Origin: Gamsiella multidivaricata
Taxonomy: Eukaryota; Mortierellomycota; Mortierellomycetes; Mortierellales; Mortierellaceae
DNA: 64,000 bases
Assembly: GCF_025024155.1 (NCBI RefSeq)
Contig: NW_026251715.1
Location: 496,001 to 560,000, forward strand
Reading direction: 5' to 3'
Of this stretch, positions 27,235 through 38,945 are shown one piece after another. The stretch's first letter is position 1; every line of letters begins with the position of its first letter. The notes below the pieces were generated by a model that saw only the letters and a program-made list of their open reading frames with translations, ran no database searches and was not told the origin of the DNA. A program made the position numbers and the translations under genes.

Positions 27235-28544
27235 TTAAAGAGCCATCATCATCATGGCGATGAGACCAGAGAGAGCAACGGATCCGACGAGCTTGGCAGC
27301 GCTGTTGGGCTTGGAGCTGGCAGTGGGGGAAGACGTGCTTGTGCCAGCGCCGGCACCAGCAGAGGAGGTAGTGGTAGGGACGGTGTATCCATCGACAACC
27401 AAGTTCGCGCAGCCAATGCGGGTGCCGTTGTTGTGGATGACGATCGAGCGACCGACCATGGCACCGTCACCAGTGAAGTTGAGCTGGCTGTCGATGTAGT
27501 TGATGGTGGGGATCTCTCCGGTCGCGTTGTTGACAGGGACGAGGGGGCCGTGCTTGCCGGCCAAGTCACCAGTCTGGCAGGTGTTGAGATCTGTGGGATC
27601 GCAAGGCTTGGCAACACCGACCTTGGCGGGGTCCAAGTGAGCACCGGTGGCAGTGCAGTTGTTGTTAGGGCCGACGGGGAAGTCGTGGATGTGGTACTCA
27701 AAGCCTGTCTGGGGAGGGGTGGTCTGAATCAAAAGACCGGTGGTGAGACCCTTGGCGACGCTGACAGTGATGTTCATACCCTCGGCAACCTTGTCGAAGG
27801 TGAAGGTGGCATCGATACCGTCTATTCGATTGCAAGTTGAGGAAATGCTAGGTTAGAAAACGTGTTCCTGTGGTGTAGGCTGGATGGATGAGAATGCGGT
27901 GTGTATCTGTCGATGGCAGACGACAAATAGATGATTGAAATGAGAGCTGCTCTCTCTGCTTTGGAAAGCGGTCTAGTGCGCTACCACGGATGACGGTCGC
28001 ACAGAGACAAACAGGGAGGTAAATTAAACTGCCAATGATAAAATTAGCATCAGCGCTGTCATATCGCCAGCGACGAGATGCACCCAAAAGGCTGAGAACC
28101 ACGCTAGTTGAAGGTGAAGGGAAAAAAAAGGAAAAAAGAGAAGAAAAAAAGGCTTCCATGGATCCACCCCTTGGTAGCATGAAAGACTGCATGCTGGAGG
28201 ATGTGGTATTGCAGGTATTGCAAGAGATGCGGTGAAACCAAGCAGGAATGTAGCGAACACCCCTCACACTCAAGAGAGTGGTGTCACTTGGCCGAAAACG
28301 GCTGTATTCACAAATATAAGGGGGAAAGACACGACGAGTATGGCTGCACCCTCTTCCTTGCTTTGCTGTGCTGGATCGTGAAATGTTGGGGAATGTGTCA
28401 CTCCAGTTGGTGAAGGTCCTTTAAAGGGTTGTTGGACATACTCATATCGACGTGGGCCTGGCCGTGCTTGAGCTCGGTGGTGTTGGTCTGGGCAGCAGCG
28501 AGGCCGGCGACGGCGAGGACGGTGGCAATGGACTTGAGGTGCAT
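27235..28544 (-). CDS. Extracellular GPI-anchored Cu-only superoxide dismutase-like protein
   Basis: Two exons, 28544-28442 and 27821-27235, with an unusually long 620-bp intron between them, give 229 residues. Residues 1-19 are a signal peptide (MHLKSIATVLAVAGLAAAQ). Exon 2 has the SOD copper ligands in order: YHIHDFP, GAHLDP and VIHNNG. The cysteine pair for the family disulfide (NNNC, RIGC) is present. The zinc ligands of classic Cu/Zn SOD and the electrostatic loop are absent; GDLAGKHG sits where they would be, as in fungal SOD5-type enzymes. The C-terminus has a Ser/Thr/Ala-rich stalk, SSKPNSAAK and a hydrophobic tail (LVGSVALSGLIAMMMMAL), a GPI-attachment signal. Expected role: dismutation of superoxide at the cell wall. 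Intron phase 1 joins cleanly. Confidence 0.9.
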
Positions 28545-31500
28545 GATGATTACGCGTGTATTATGTTACAGGAAGGTGGAGTAGAGAGGCAGCGGTTGCG
28601 AAATGCGGTTGCGTAGGGAGGGTCGTGGAAATGATGAAGTGAAGAGTGAAGGAGAAGAAGAAGAAGAAGAAAAAAATGCGAGGTGAACAGGGAGGAAGGG
28701 GTCCTTTTTGTACCATTTTGGATGCTCACACCAGCAAACCTACCAAGCAGGACTATGATGAGCACTGAATAGCCTAATAGTCTATGGAGTAATCAGAGGC
28801 AATGAATAGGCAAGGGTAGTTTAGGCGCTAAACTGCTCAAATAGCTGAGACGTACTTTTCTTTTACAGACGACTACGCTGCACGGCTACAGACGGCGATG
28901 CTGCGACTCGATTCGTTCTCGTAATAGTGCGCCACAGAAGACAGAGGTACCACCTGCGGGAAGACAGAAAAGAGGAGGCCCACCGTTATCAGATGTTACT
29001 CTGCTGCATATTCATTTATTTTGTATTGGATTGTTTATTGGCGCCTAAAAAAAAAAAAAAGTCTCCCCATTGCTCCATTAGGTTGTCTGCTGTTGAAAAA
29101 ATAGAACATTCCTTTCACTCGCTAGACCTTCCTTCACCCGCTACATTCCGGATATGTCGGTGGCTGGCCAGGCTATGTACAGGGGTCCAGCCTTCGACCC
29201 CGTTTGGGGATAGAGGAGAGACCCTCAAAGCAGGCACCACGCACAACCTCGACGCGCGCGGAAGGGTTTGTGTGCTCACTTCATAATACTTTTTCTGCTC
29301 AGAATGCCCAAGATATCACTCCTGCTCTCATCAAAATTGCTCTTCCGGGGTTTCTGGATACTTTTTTCCTGCTGCGTGTCCGTGCCATTGGAGGAACCAG
29401 CAAGTTGAGGATACACTCTCTGGTTATACGCAAAGAACTCCTGGTCATGGGCGCAGACTTGGGCGAAAATATATTTTTCTAGAAAAAAAAACAAAAACAA
29501 AAAACAAAGGCGGTATGATCTCTGAGGCTGTGGTGCTTCTTCCCAACAAAGAACGTAGCCTTGGCCGTGGAGATCAGCGTGGAGTATCAACCTCTACCCC
29601 TCCTCTACCCTTCTTTCTTTCACAGCCATCTTTGTGCGTGCCTTTATTCTGTCCGCATCATTCTCATATCATTAGTAACCATAGCTATAGCGGTATAAAG
29701 ATACCTTCCTCTTTTTACAATTACGCAGCAACAACAATCGGGAAACAGCTCGAAACCACACGGAACGGAAATATATACCCGAAGATCCTGAGTGTATCTG
29801 CCACCCTCTCTGGAACCCGAAACAACCAGCAATGATGCGAGGTTGCCGTATTTTTTCCATAACGATGACTCTTAAAACACATTCTGGCATCCGTGCAGAT
29901 GGCCGTGCAGATGGCCGTGCAGTGGGTCACTCGCCTCCCACTCGTTACTCCATGTCAGGGGCAGAAGCTTAGACAAGGGGACATATACCATTGCTTCAAT
30001 AGTAAAAACATCTGTCGTTGCACAAGTCGTGTGCAACCGTCATTTAAAGTGCAGCAAGGTCAAAAAAGATCGAACGGCAAGAAGGTCTATTGGATGAAGA
30101 AAAATAAGCGAAAAAGGTGCCTGGATGGTATCGGCAAGCAAACATCAAGCAACTACTGACGACCAGGGTATAGAGTCGCGGCGCCTCAATTCTCCAAGGT
30201 CGATCAATGACACCGCTTAACATTAGCAAGAGACAAAAACAGGATGCCGCACCGGTCGCCAGACGGCCTTTGTCGGGCCCGATAATGCAGCCCCATCTAC
30301 CGTACCAACACCTTTTCCCTCGTGCATAAATCGATAGTATAGATCGCGCGACCATGGAAACCAAAGGAGAGGCTTAATGGGAAATTGGCGGCTCTCAATG
30401 CATTTATCTGATGGCAACACAAAGGCAACGTTCCTCAACGTCCTTTATTTTTCTTCCAAACGGTCATGATGCGCCCAATGCCTGTCCTGCGTCTACGACC
30501 ATCTGGCCTGCTGGCTTGTCTTTGCGGCTAATCGTGTCTGTCAGTTTAGTCCTTTTGTGTAGCGCTAGTTCCTGGAAGAAATGCTGTGACCACCGCAAGG
30601 AGACATTAGCGTAGAATTGCTCGATCGTCTAGGGCGTGTACCTTCCCATTCCTGGTGCTAACTCCATCTTTTTAAAGAACCGACCGATATATGGCTGCCG
30701 TCTTTGACAGATACAGATTTGTCAGGGCCTGCATGTGTTCCTTGTTGCGCATTTCCTCGTCGATATTAAACCGCGTATAAAAACACTTTTTCGACGTTGG
30801 GATGCATAAGAAGACATACGCCTGGTGCTACAAATTTTAAATAGTGAGGCAGAGCATGCATCCACATTCACACCACCGCATGCATATACCATTCGTAAAG
30901 CACAAACAATCCATAGTTCACACAAACACACACGAGAGTCGTTAAGGATTGGGTGACAAAGCATAAACGAAAAACAGAGAACACAGTTTTGTAAAGCATC
31001 ATGGTAGCTAGTTTAGTAAGTCTAAGAGTGCTCTCAGAAGCCCCTCATTTTAATCGCTCATCACCCATTAAATTCATCCCACCAAACATCATGTTTGGTT
31101 TTCAATCACTTGTCTGTTTTTTCCTTTTTGGACCTATCCTCTATGTGGGGCAACCATGGTAGAACATCTTTATTAAAAGCAGGGGAAGGGGGGCCTTCAC
31201 CAAGGCCGACCTCGCGGACAGTGCAAGCAATACATGGAGTTTAAGCGGCTAAACATATGTCTAGGTACGCCTCCTCCAAGACCCTTGTCGCTCTATGAGG
31301 ATTTTTGCGAGCACCGCCACTCCTATCCTCATGGTCATCTAGCTGCCTGGCGCTGTAGGCTATGCGGGGTCGTCGTCCTACACCGCCTCACGCATTTCTC
31401 TTACATCACGTTGGATGCGACATCGAGGCGCGTCGATGTGCATATATCTCTTTCTCGTTGTCGCGGGAGGAAACTTGATCCTGTGGCCACGGCGCTATGA

Positions 31501-32384
31501 CAAGATTAGCATGGCCCTTGTGGTCTAGATGGACTAGATCTCGAAATAGAAATGAGGCAGAGCAGACTGGCGTCCTCTTGGTACTGCATTGAGTTATATT
31601 GCCACCTATCCACACCCACACCCCAGGGCATAGGGTTTCAGACCCCTTCCCCTGGCTTTGCTTTGTTCCTGCCCACGCACACGTCTCAAACCCACCCTAT
31701 TACAGCACTGAAAGGTATCCCCATCAATCGTAGGATTTCAGGCAGAAACCACTTGAAACAAGAAACCTAAACCGATTTTTTTTTTTATTTTTTTATTTGT
31801 ATGGTGTGTGGGCAATAGCTTAAAGGTTTAGTAGTTATTTTTAGTAGCCCTTTTGCTATTAATCGCCGCATGCACCGTTGGAGAACGGGCTCTTGGTGTC
31901 AAAATACCGACGGGTTTAACACCTATTTTGTACACATGTAGCCTATTATGTTTTATGAGTGCAGTTCATGGCCAAAGCAGTGCTTGGATATGTTTTGTGA
32001 TAGTCCACATCCCATACGACAAGGAGCAGAAGATAGCAGCAAGGAACAGAGAGCGGAAGAAAGGACATGTTTTCCATAAATTTCAGGCAACATCTCAAGC
32101 CGGTGTAAAGTTGTTGCGAGAACATCTATACCAGTGCTCGAGATGCATGAACGAATGAGGAATGGTCCCTGAAAATGGCATTTGGGTTTAAAAGTCATCA
32201 TTGCTGTACTTGTAGGACCCTGGCAAGGGTTAGAAGAGCATAAAATCAGGTAGAGTAAAGATGACACGGGCCCCATTTGGGACTACGTTACAGAGGCAAA
32301 CGCATCAAGTATGAGCGAGGACTGCATATGCTTTATTCAAGGCATGATAATACTACACGTAGACCGGCAGCGATGTCAACATCT
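28545..32384. other. 3.8-kb gene-poor region
   Basis: No open frame longer than about 120 residues and no recognisable domain occurs on either strand. It contains a GAA run (28650-28675), A14 and A8 tracts (29046, 29483), a 12-bp ATGGCCGTGCAG repeat (29898-29925), a 6-bp-stem GGGGTC/GACCCC hairpin at about 29184-29204, and a T-rich stretch at 31777-31795. The first 100 bp are the SOD promoter. I could not assign a non-coding RNA. Confidence 0.6.
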
Positions 32385-34827
32385 TTAGTGGTCCAGAATA
32401 TGAAGGTTTCCAGAGACAACCTTGTTCTCAAGGATACTGCCCGAAGGAATGTCGATATGGGATCCAGCATTCGCGACAATGATCACTGTACCCTTGAGAA
32501 CAACATCCGATCCGAAGGACACATCTCCAGTAACAGTCAAGTGATCCAGCTCGAGAATATGCGGCGGGTTGTTGAAGCGTGCCAAAAAGTTGTTGACCTT
32601 CTTAAAGTGATCTCCCAACTTGACCAAGGGCACCGTATTGAACATGCGCTTGGGGTTGATCGAGAGCTCACCATGGTTGAGCGAGTACAGGTCTGATGTC
32701 ACTAAGAACAGATCCGAGGTCGACTTAACGGGCAAGAAACGGCTACGGGGTACGTTGACACCATGGGCGTTGTGGAAGTGCTTGATACCGGCACCGACGG
32801 CCGTCTCGAGCTGGATAACCTTCTCTCCCGAGTCCGTTGTCTTGTTGTTGACAATGACTTCGAGACTCAGCTCTTTGTCCTCGACCACGCGCTTGATCGC
32901 CTTCAGGTTGACCCACAGGTTGTTGGTGTTAAAGATCTTGAACTTCTTGATACTCTTGAAGTCCTCGACGTGCTCCGATGGCACCTGGGCAATTTCGAGC
33001 AGACGGATCTGGCCCTCGTAGTCGATGAGCGTACCACCCTTGATATCGGCCCTAGTCTTATCGGTGACCTCCATCAGGAATTCTGCGCCAGACTCGACCA
33101 TGTGGTTCAAAATGCCCTCGTCGACCGTGGCACCCAAGTTATCGACGTTCGAGACAAAGACGTACTCTTTGCCTTCTTCAATCAGTTTATCCAAAAGTCC
33201 CGAGTTGTTGAGGGAGTCGAACAAGTCTCCGTGGCCAGGGGGGTACCAGTCCGCAATGTCGCTGTCAGGGCGGCGGGGAGTGGGCAACAAAGAGTCCTTG
33301 TTGACGCGAGGGTATCTGGACTGGTTGAAGGTCAAAATGTCGATGTTGTGGGTAGTGTATTTTTGCACGATACGCTTGGTCTCCTCATCCGTGTTGAACG
33401 AGTTCATGAGGATAAAGGGCACGTTGACATTCTTGGCCTTGTTCAGATACTAGAGACAGACCAGAAAAAAAAATCGCCCTTGCTTAGCAAATGTTTGCCT
33501 TGTCATTCACGTTGCAGTTGCGTCGATAACCGAACGTCCTCTGAGACCGGCTTATATACCTCGATTTGACGGACACTGAGGTCCAAAAAGGTCATGCCAT
33601 CGCGGACTTCGATAGCGCTCTTGGGACCGACGCAGCCCATGGTGGTTCCAAGACCTCCGTTCAGCTTCAGGACGGCAAGCTTGTTGAGGTATGGGCTGGA
33701 CTCAACCTTGGGGATGCTGTCGTAGGGCACGACCTGGTCCTCGGGAGGCGAATTAACCTTGTCCCAGTTGATCTTTGTGCCCTTGCTTCGCTCGCCCAGC
33801 CAGCGGTTGAAGAGCAGGAAGAAGTTGCCCATTTCAGTCGCGAATTGCTATATTTTACATAGTTTGGAAGATAAGATGTAAGAGACGTACGGATTTTCAA
33901 TGTCATTGTGCTTGTTATTCTGCTATCTCGCGCACTCAGAATTTTGCTGATTGACCCCATCCACACAAGATAAGGATAAAATCACCCGCAGGGTTCATTT
34001 GTGTGCTTTCGACGACGTCATTAACATCGACAATCAAGAATTAAAATTTCCGCGATCGAGGGGGATCAAAAATAAACGAAAAAGATCCCTGGTAATGAAT
34101 GATGGATGGTTTTCATCAAGCCAGGCCTCTTATCGTATCCGCGGGCTCATTGCTATGGAACATATCGTCGGGATCTGCCGGCACCATGCCCATCCATGGG
34201 AACAATTGCTGTGGGACTGAAAACGACTCAGTTGTTCAAACGTTTTGGGCCTATTCTTTGACCCTTCTTCGATCTTCTTCGCAAAAAAAAAAAAGAAAAA
34301 AAAAGCTCATTTACCTGTCTTTCGCCCTCATCCTTGACCCGGGAAATCAATAGGTTTAGTTCTGTGCGCATAGCATTTGCTGCTGCCGCGCTACTCGCCC
34401 CTTGAAAGTCCTATAACGTTGAGTTATTAAGCGATCAGAAGACCGGGAATCGTGATCGATAACCAGAATGAAACGTCGATGATGCGATTTCTAATCAAGA
34501 TAATGAACGGATGCTGCTGAAAAACTAAAGGACGGTGTTGCCGACTTGATCCACTCAGTTCTTCTAGGACAAGAACATTCAGCGTTGATCACTTCTCGCA
34601 CCACTCCTGACCGTTTCTAAACAGTCCGTTCTTGCTGGGCATTCGACAGCAGCCATTGATAGACAATTTACAACCGCGATGAATCCTGCATGTGGCCAAT
34701 AGGTCCTGATGCCTGATACGATTGATAGGTATATCTTTCGATGGCCACTTACCAAGGTTGAGAGGGTGTGCGGATGGTGGGGCTGTTGACTGGAGGTGTG
34801 GGCGTGGGCAGGAGTAAGGGTTGCCAT
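32385..34827 (-). CDS. UGP1: UTP-glucose-1-phosphate uridylyltransferase
   Basis: Four exons, 34827-34753, 34410-34315, 33847-33560 and 33449-32385, give 507 residues, the usual fungal length. Introns 1 and 2 are long here (342 and 467 bp). The nucleotide-binding loop [11 protein letters not shown] is at about residues 118-128. Other family blocks are [46 protein letters not shown] and [15 protein letters not shown]. The C-terminal left-handed beta-helix ends with [11 protein letters not shown]. The first exon encodes a His/Thr-rich leader with no homology signal. UGPase makes UDP-glucose for glucan, glycogen, trehalose and galactose metabolism in the cytosol. A TATAAAAGG box lies about 105 bp upstream. 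Confidence 0.97.
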
Positions 34828-36475
34828 GGCTGATGTGAATGAATGGGATGAAAAAGTGGAGATGTTTTGCTGATGAGAAAGGGTGTGGGATGAACTAAAG
34901 AGCAGAGGTGGGACGGAGCAGGAAGGGAGACCTTTTATACGGGCTCGGCTTTCAACAGGATAGGTTCGACGCGTGATATTCACCCAACAGAAACAAAAGA
35001 CACCCTTTAATGCCCTCCTTCGATCCCTACTTACACCTACACCATTCTTTCTTTCAAAGCACCGCCTCTTTTGCTGAAATAGCCTTTCCAGGCGGAAGAC
35101 ACCACGCACTGACGCGTCTTTCTCACGATTTGAGTGCGACTGGACCGTGTGTTTAGGACCAAGGATGAAGGGCAGGATACGAAGACGCCTTTCCTAACAT
35201 ATTTTTACACCTCATGTATATATAGAGCAGCGGCCAAGGCTAGAGCCAAACAGAACCCAGCGGCTCTGAAAGGACGCGAAGCGGATTTCGTGCTCTGCCT
35301 CTTTGCTCTGATTGGAGTCTTCCTCGGCGCCATCCCTAACCCACGCGGAAAAAGACGCGGCTTGATCATCTATTCTACACAGTAGACTGCACGATAGACT
35401 GGCAGGGGGAGCCCTTTGGTCAACTTGAACGCGTTTTTTTTGTTGGTATAGATCAATTGCTGCACGTGATATTGGCACTTACCTTGACCGCTGCCATCAA
35501 CCTCCACTCCACCATTCATCCATTTCCCGCTACCACAGCTATTCGACCCGAGGATGGTAAAGCACCGATTGCACATGGAAAGCCGGATAACAGGACGATA
35601 TCCAGCAAAGAGGCAGGGTCAGCAGGAAGCGTAGCACCTTGCACTGGCAATAACACACTTTCGCATGTCTTCATTCCATCCATAGTCTGCCCTGTTCAAT
35701 TTCCAAAGTCTTCTTCTGGTGATCCTCCTGGTCATCTGCACATGCACCTACGTCCAATCCCAGACACGCCTACTTGATCGCAACAGAACTGGGTACGTCT
35801 CCAATACTTTCTGCAGCAAAAACAACAGCTTTCGCATGGTTCAGCGTCTACAGAAACCAGGAATCACGCTTTGCAGCTTTGCAGCTTTGCAGAAATTGAT
35901 AGACTGCACTACCTTTTTTATTTGTAGGGTTCTCGGCATCTTTTGGAAAGCAGCAAGGATAGGTAAGGACCTCTTCCATTATCAAATAGGAGGCATCGAG
36001 GTTGTTATCGGCGACGAGAGTGGTGACGACAATACTAACCAGATCCACACCAATTCTTCGATTATCTGCCCGTAATTCTAGGCGAGCGTCTCAGCCCATA
36101 TGTGTCCATGGCATGTCTGTTCATGGGCTTCAGTTTGTTGCTCCCCGAGAGTAAAAACTAACAACCAGATGTACCAATAATAAAAAATGTCCCAGCTTCG
36201 GCCTCTATTCCCCTGCCAGATCCCAGGATATCCAAATTATATATGAGGACGATGAACTGGGCTTCTTCTTGCGCTCCATCTCAAGATGCAATGTCCGCCA
36301 GTTCCTTGTCGCTTTGGGTCTCTGTTCAATTGGCATCGTGCTGTCAATCTGGCTATGGTGTACAGTGCCCGTTTCTCCGGCCACGTTTCAACTGTTCGCG
36401 TTAGGTGTCACGTGCGTCCATCAGACCTTTTCCTCTGCAGCATGCTCTGATGCTAAATCCCACACCACTTCCAGA
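34828..36475. other. 1.6-kb divergent intergenic region UGP1 / kanadaptin-like gene
   Basis: It contains the UGP1 TATA box, two ACGCGT hexamers (34968, 35112) and a GCTTTGCA octamer repeated about three times at 35868-35893. Small open frames (e.g. 35719-36075) lack recognisable domains and are not called. Confidence 0.5.
34931..34940 (-). promoter_or_regulatory. TATA box of UGP1
   Basis: The minus strand reads GTATAAAAGG about 105 bp upstream of the UGP1 start codon, a normal spacing for a fungal TATA promoter. Confidence 0.65.
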
Positions 36476-38731
36476 ATGCCTTTTGCAACCCCTGAAGTGT
36501 CAACCAGTAACCCACAGAGCTCCGATGGTAGCATTGCCGCTGCCGCCGAGAGCAATGTCGAGGCGGAGGCTGATGCTGAAATGACCAATCAGGAGGAGAA
36601 AAAGTCCAAGCCTGTGTTTGCTGTGCCTTCCTTACCCGTCAAGAAGGTAGCAGCTATGCCTCCTCCTCTTCCTCCTCCTCCATTGTTCCCAAAGGAACAA
36701 GAAGGACAGCCAACCACGGACAGTGACGCAGGTAATTGCTCCAGCAAGTTTTGTCCGCATCCTCAATTGGCCTATATATTGCTATAAAGATCGATCGATT
36801 TTCACACAGCTTCCACATCGATTTAAGCAGAGAAGGGAGCACCACCTGCCAAGGACTCGAAATCCTCAGCTTCTAATGTGCCGCCATTAAAGTACCAAAA
36901 ACCAGCCTGGAGTGGATATCCGAATCAGCAGTTCTACTTTGAGGTCATCAAGAATGGAATCATTGTCGACAAAATCCAGGCGCCGGAGAAGGAGTATCTT
37001 ACGATTGGTCGTTTACCTATGTGTGATCTGGAGATGGAGCATCCTGTAAGGCTATTTTTTTTCTTTGTTTTGTCTTGATCATGTCAGGCTGGCTCATCTT
37101 CTAACAGGCGATTATATGTCTATCATCGTGTTTCGTCATCCATTGCAGTCGCTTTCAAGGTATCATGCTGTGATCCAGTTCAAGAGTAACGGAGAGAGCT
37201 TCATCTATGACCTCAACAGCAGCCATGGCACGAAACTTAACAAGACTAAAATTCCGCCTGGTATGCATGTCTCGCTTAAACCGGGCGATCAGCTACGATT
37301 CGGAGAAAGTACCAGGATATATCTCTTTCAGACAGAAGAAGAGGTGGACCAAGAGGAGGAGGATCGGAAACTGGTCACTGCTATGATTGAAAAACAAAAC
37401 AGATCTAGGGCTCAGCAAGTGGACATGGGCAACGATAACAGGGAGTTTAATTGGTAAGGAAGCGAAGTATGCAGCATGATCTCTCTCCATATTACTCTCC
37501 TAAATATGTTGGCTAACACGTATTTCGCCTTATTCCAGGGGGATGCAGGAGGACGCTGTAGACGAAGAAGAGATTGACGAAGCTACCATGGATGGGACTG
37601 TGCGGAGAGCCGTCGATCCGGACGCATCTTACAGGGCGGACCCCAAAAAGGCGCTCCGAAACTACCTTGAGAATAAGGGATACAGCTGCGAATACGACGT
37701 CGAGGAAAGTGGTCCTCAACACGCGAAGGAGTACACGGCCAGGATTCGACTGCCGATCGAAACTTCGATGGGTCCGGTCTATGGACAGGCCACTGCTGGA
37801 AAGAGGCGCGATGCAGAGAGGGAGGCTGCTCTGGATGCCTGTATACAATTGGACAGTAGAGGCATGTTTGGTCAAAAATCCTCTGGTGAAGGTATGTACC
37901 TGTTCTTCTCCTTTATGCTATCCGCCAGGAGAGGATTTTTTTTTTTATATTTAGCATGGGATCCCTGGTTTTCTACTGACAATTAGGTGCAACTCAATCA
38001 AAAAACAAATACGAGTCATCTGATGATGATGACGACTTTTATGACAGAACTGGTAAGGCATATCAACGGGCACCATAATCTATTCGTCTCCGTTAACACA
38101 ACGTGAACCGAACCAGCTCTAACGTATCCACTGGACCCTGTCGACCTTACCCTCTATAGTGAAAAAGAAGCCTTTGGCCAAAAAAACGGAACAAAAGGCT
38201 GAAACACATGAGTCGCTCTTGGAGAAACAGCTGGCGTTGCAGGCAGAAATGGCTTCTCTAGAGGCCAAGATCCAAGAATATGATGCAACAGCGGCAGCAA
38301 GAAAGCAGTTGGAGGAATCCGGCGATCTGGATGTCTATATGACTTCACTAGAAAAGTCAGGCGGTGATTCCAAGGCAAAGATGCAGCAAAATCTGGTGGC
38401 CATGAAAAAAGCAAGTAGACAACCCGCGATTCCTTGCATTCGGTCTACTGGGGATATTCTGTTAACAAACTACACCGTATTATTCTAGGAGGAGAAGCGG
38501 CTGCAGACACTCATCGCGTATACAAAGCCAATGGACATCATGGCCAAAATCGGAGCCGGCGCTGGCGCTGGTGCAACCTCCAAGAGTAGCAACAACAACA
38601 ACACAGACTCCCGATCATCGCTGTTATCATCATTTTCTGGGAACGGCAAGCGTCAGAATGAGTGCGATACTCCAACAGAAGCTGAGGCGAAGAAGACAAG
38701 GATCTTAGGGCCATCTTTACCCCCATCATGA
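36476..38731 (+). CDS. Kanadaptin-like protein (FHA + double-stranded-RNA-binding domain)
   Basis: Seven exons: 36476-36731, 36831-37045, 37149-37453, 37539-37891, 37987-38052, 38160-38410 and 38489-38731, giving 562 residues. The N-terminus is acidic with a proline run (PPPLPPPPLFP). The FHA domain (about 115-225) shows LTIGRLPMCDLEMEH, SLSRYHAVIQ and DLNSSHGTKLNK. A dsRBD-like segment (about 275-355) reads PKKALRNYLENKGY...A-GKRRDAEREAALDAC. Basic/acidic stretches and a coiled coil (LEKQLALQAEMASLEAKI) follow. This order is that of kanadaptin (SLC4A1AP), a nuclear, spliceosome-associated protein in animals. The last intron (38411-38488) uses a GC-AG donor (AAAAAA|GCAAGT), the only frame-keeping choice. 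The start is the first in-frame ATG. Confidence 0.9.
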
Positions 38732-38945
38732 TGATTCGTAGCATCTGACCGTGAAGTAAAGTATCACACTTTTTTCATTTCTCGCTTTATTCGACAATGA
38801 ATGACCTGTACCATCCCCGCATCTATGGGAATAATAAAAAAGACATAGCGAACTGGGCGCAAAGGAGACGAGCGAGTTCTTGTTTTTTGTTCTTTGATAT
38901 ACACATGCCGTTCTCCCATTTGACCTGAGGAGTCCGCCGCACCGT

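Noticed and set aside
31505..31560. GGTGGTCTAG-like and GATCTCGAAAT boxes suggestive of a tRNA
   Set aside because: No cloverleaf could be folded and the spacing between the boxes is too short.
32763..33569. Plus-strand open frame of 268 codons
   Set aside because: It is an exact antisense shadow of UGP1 exons.
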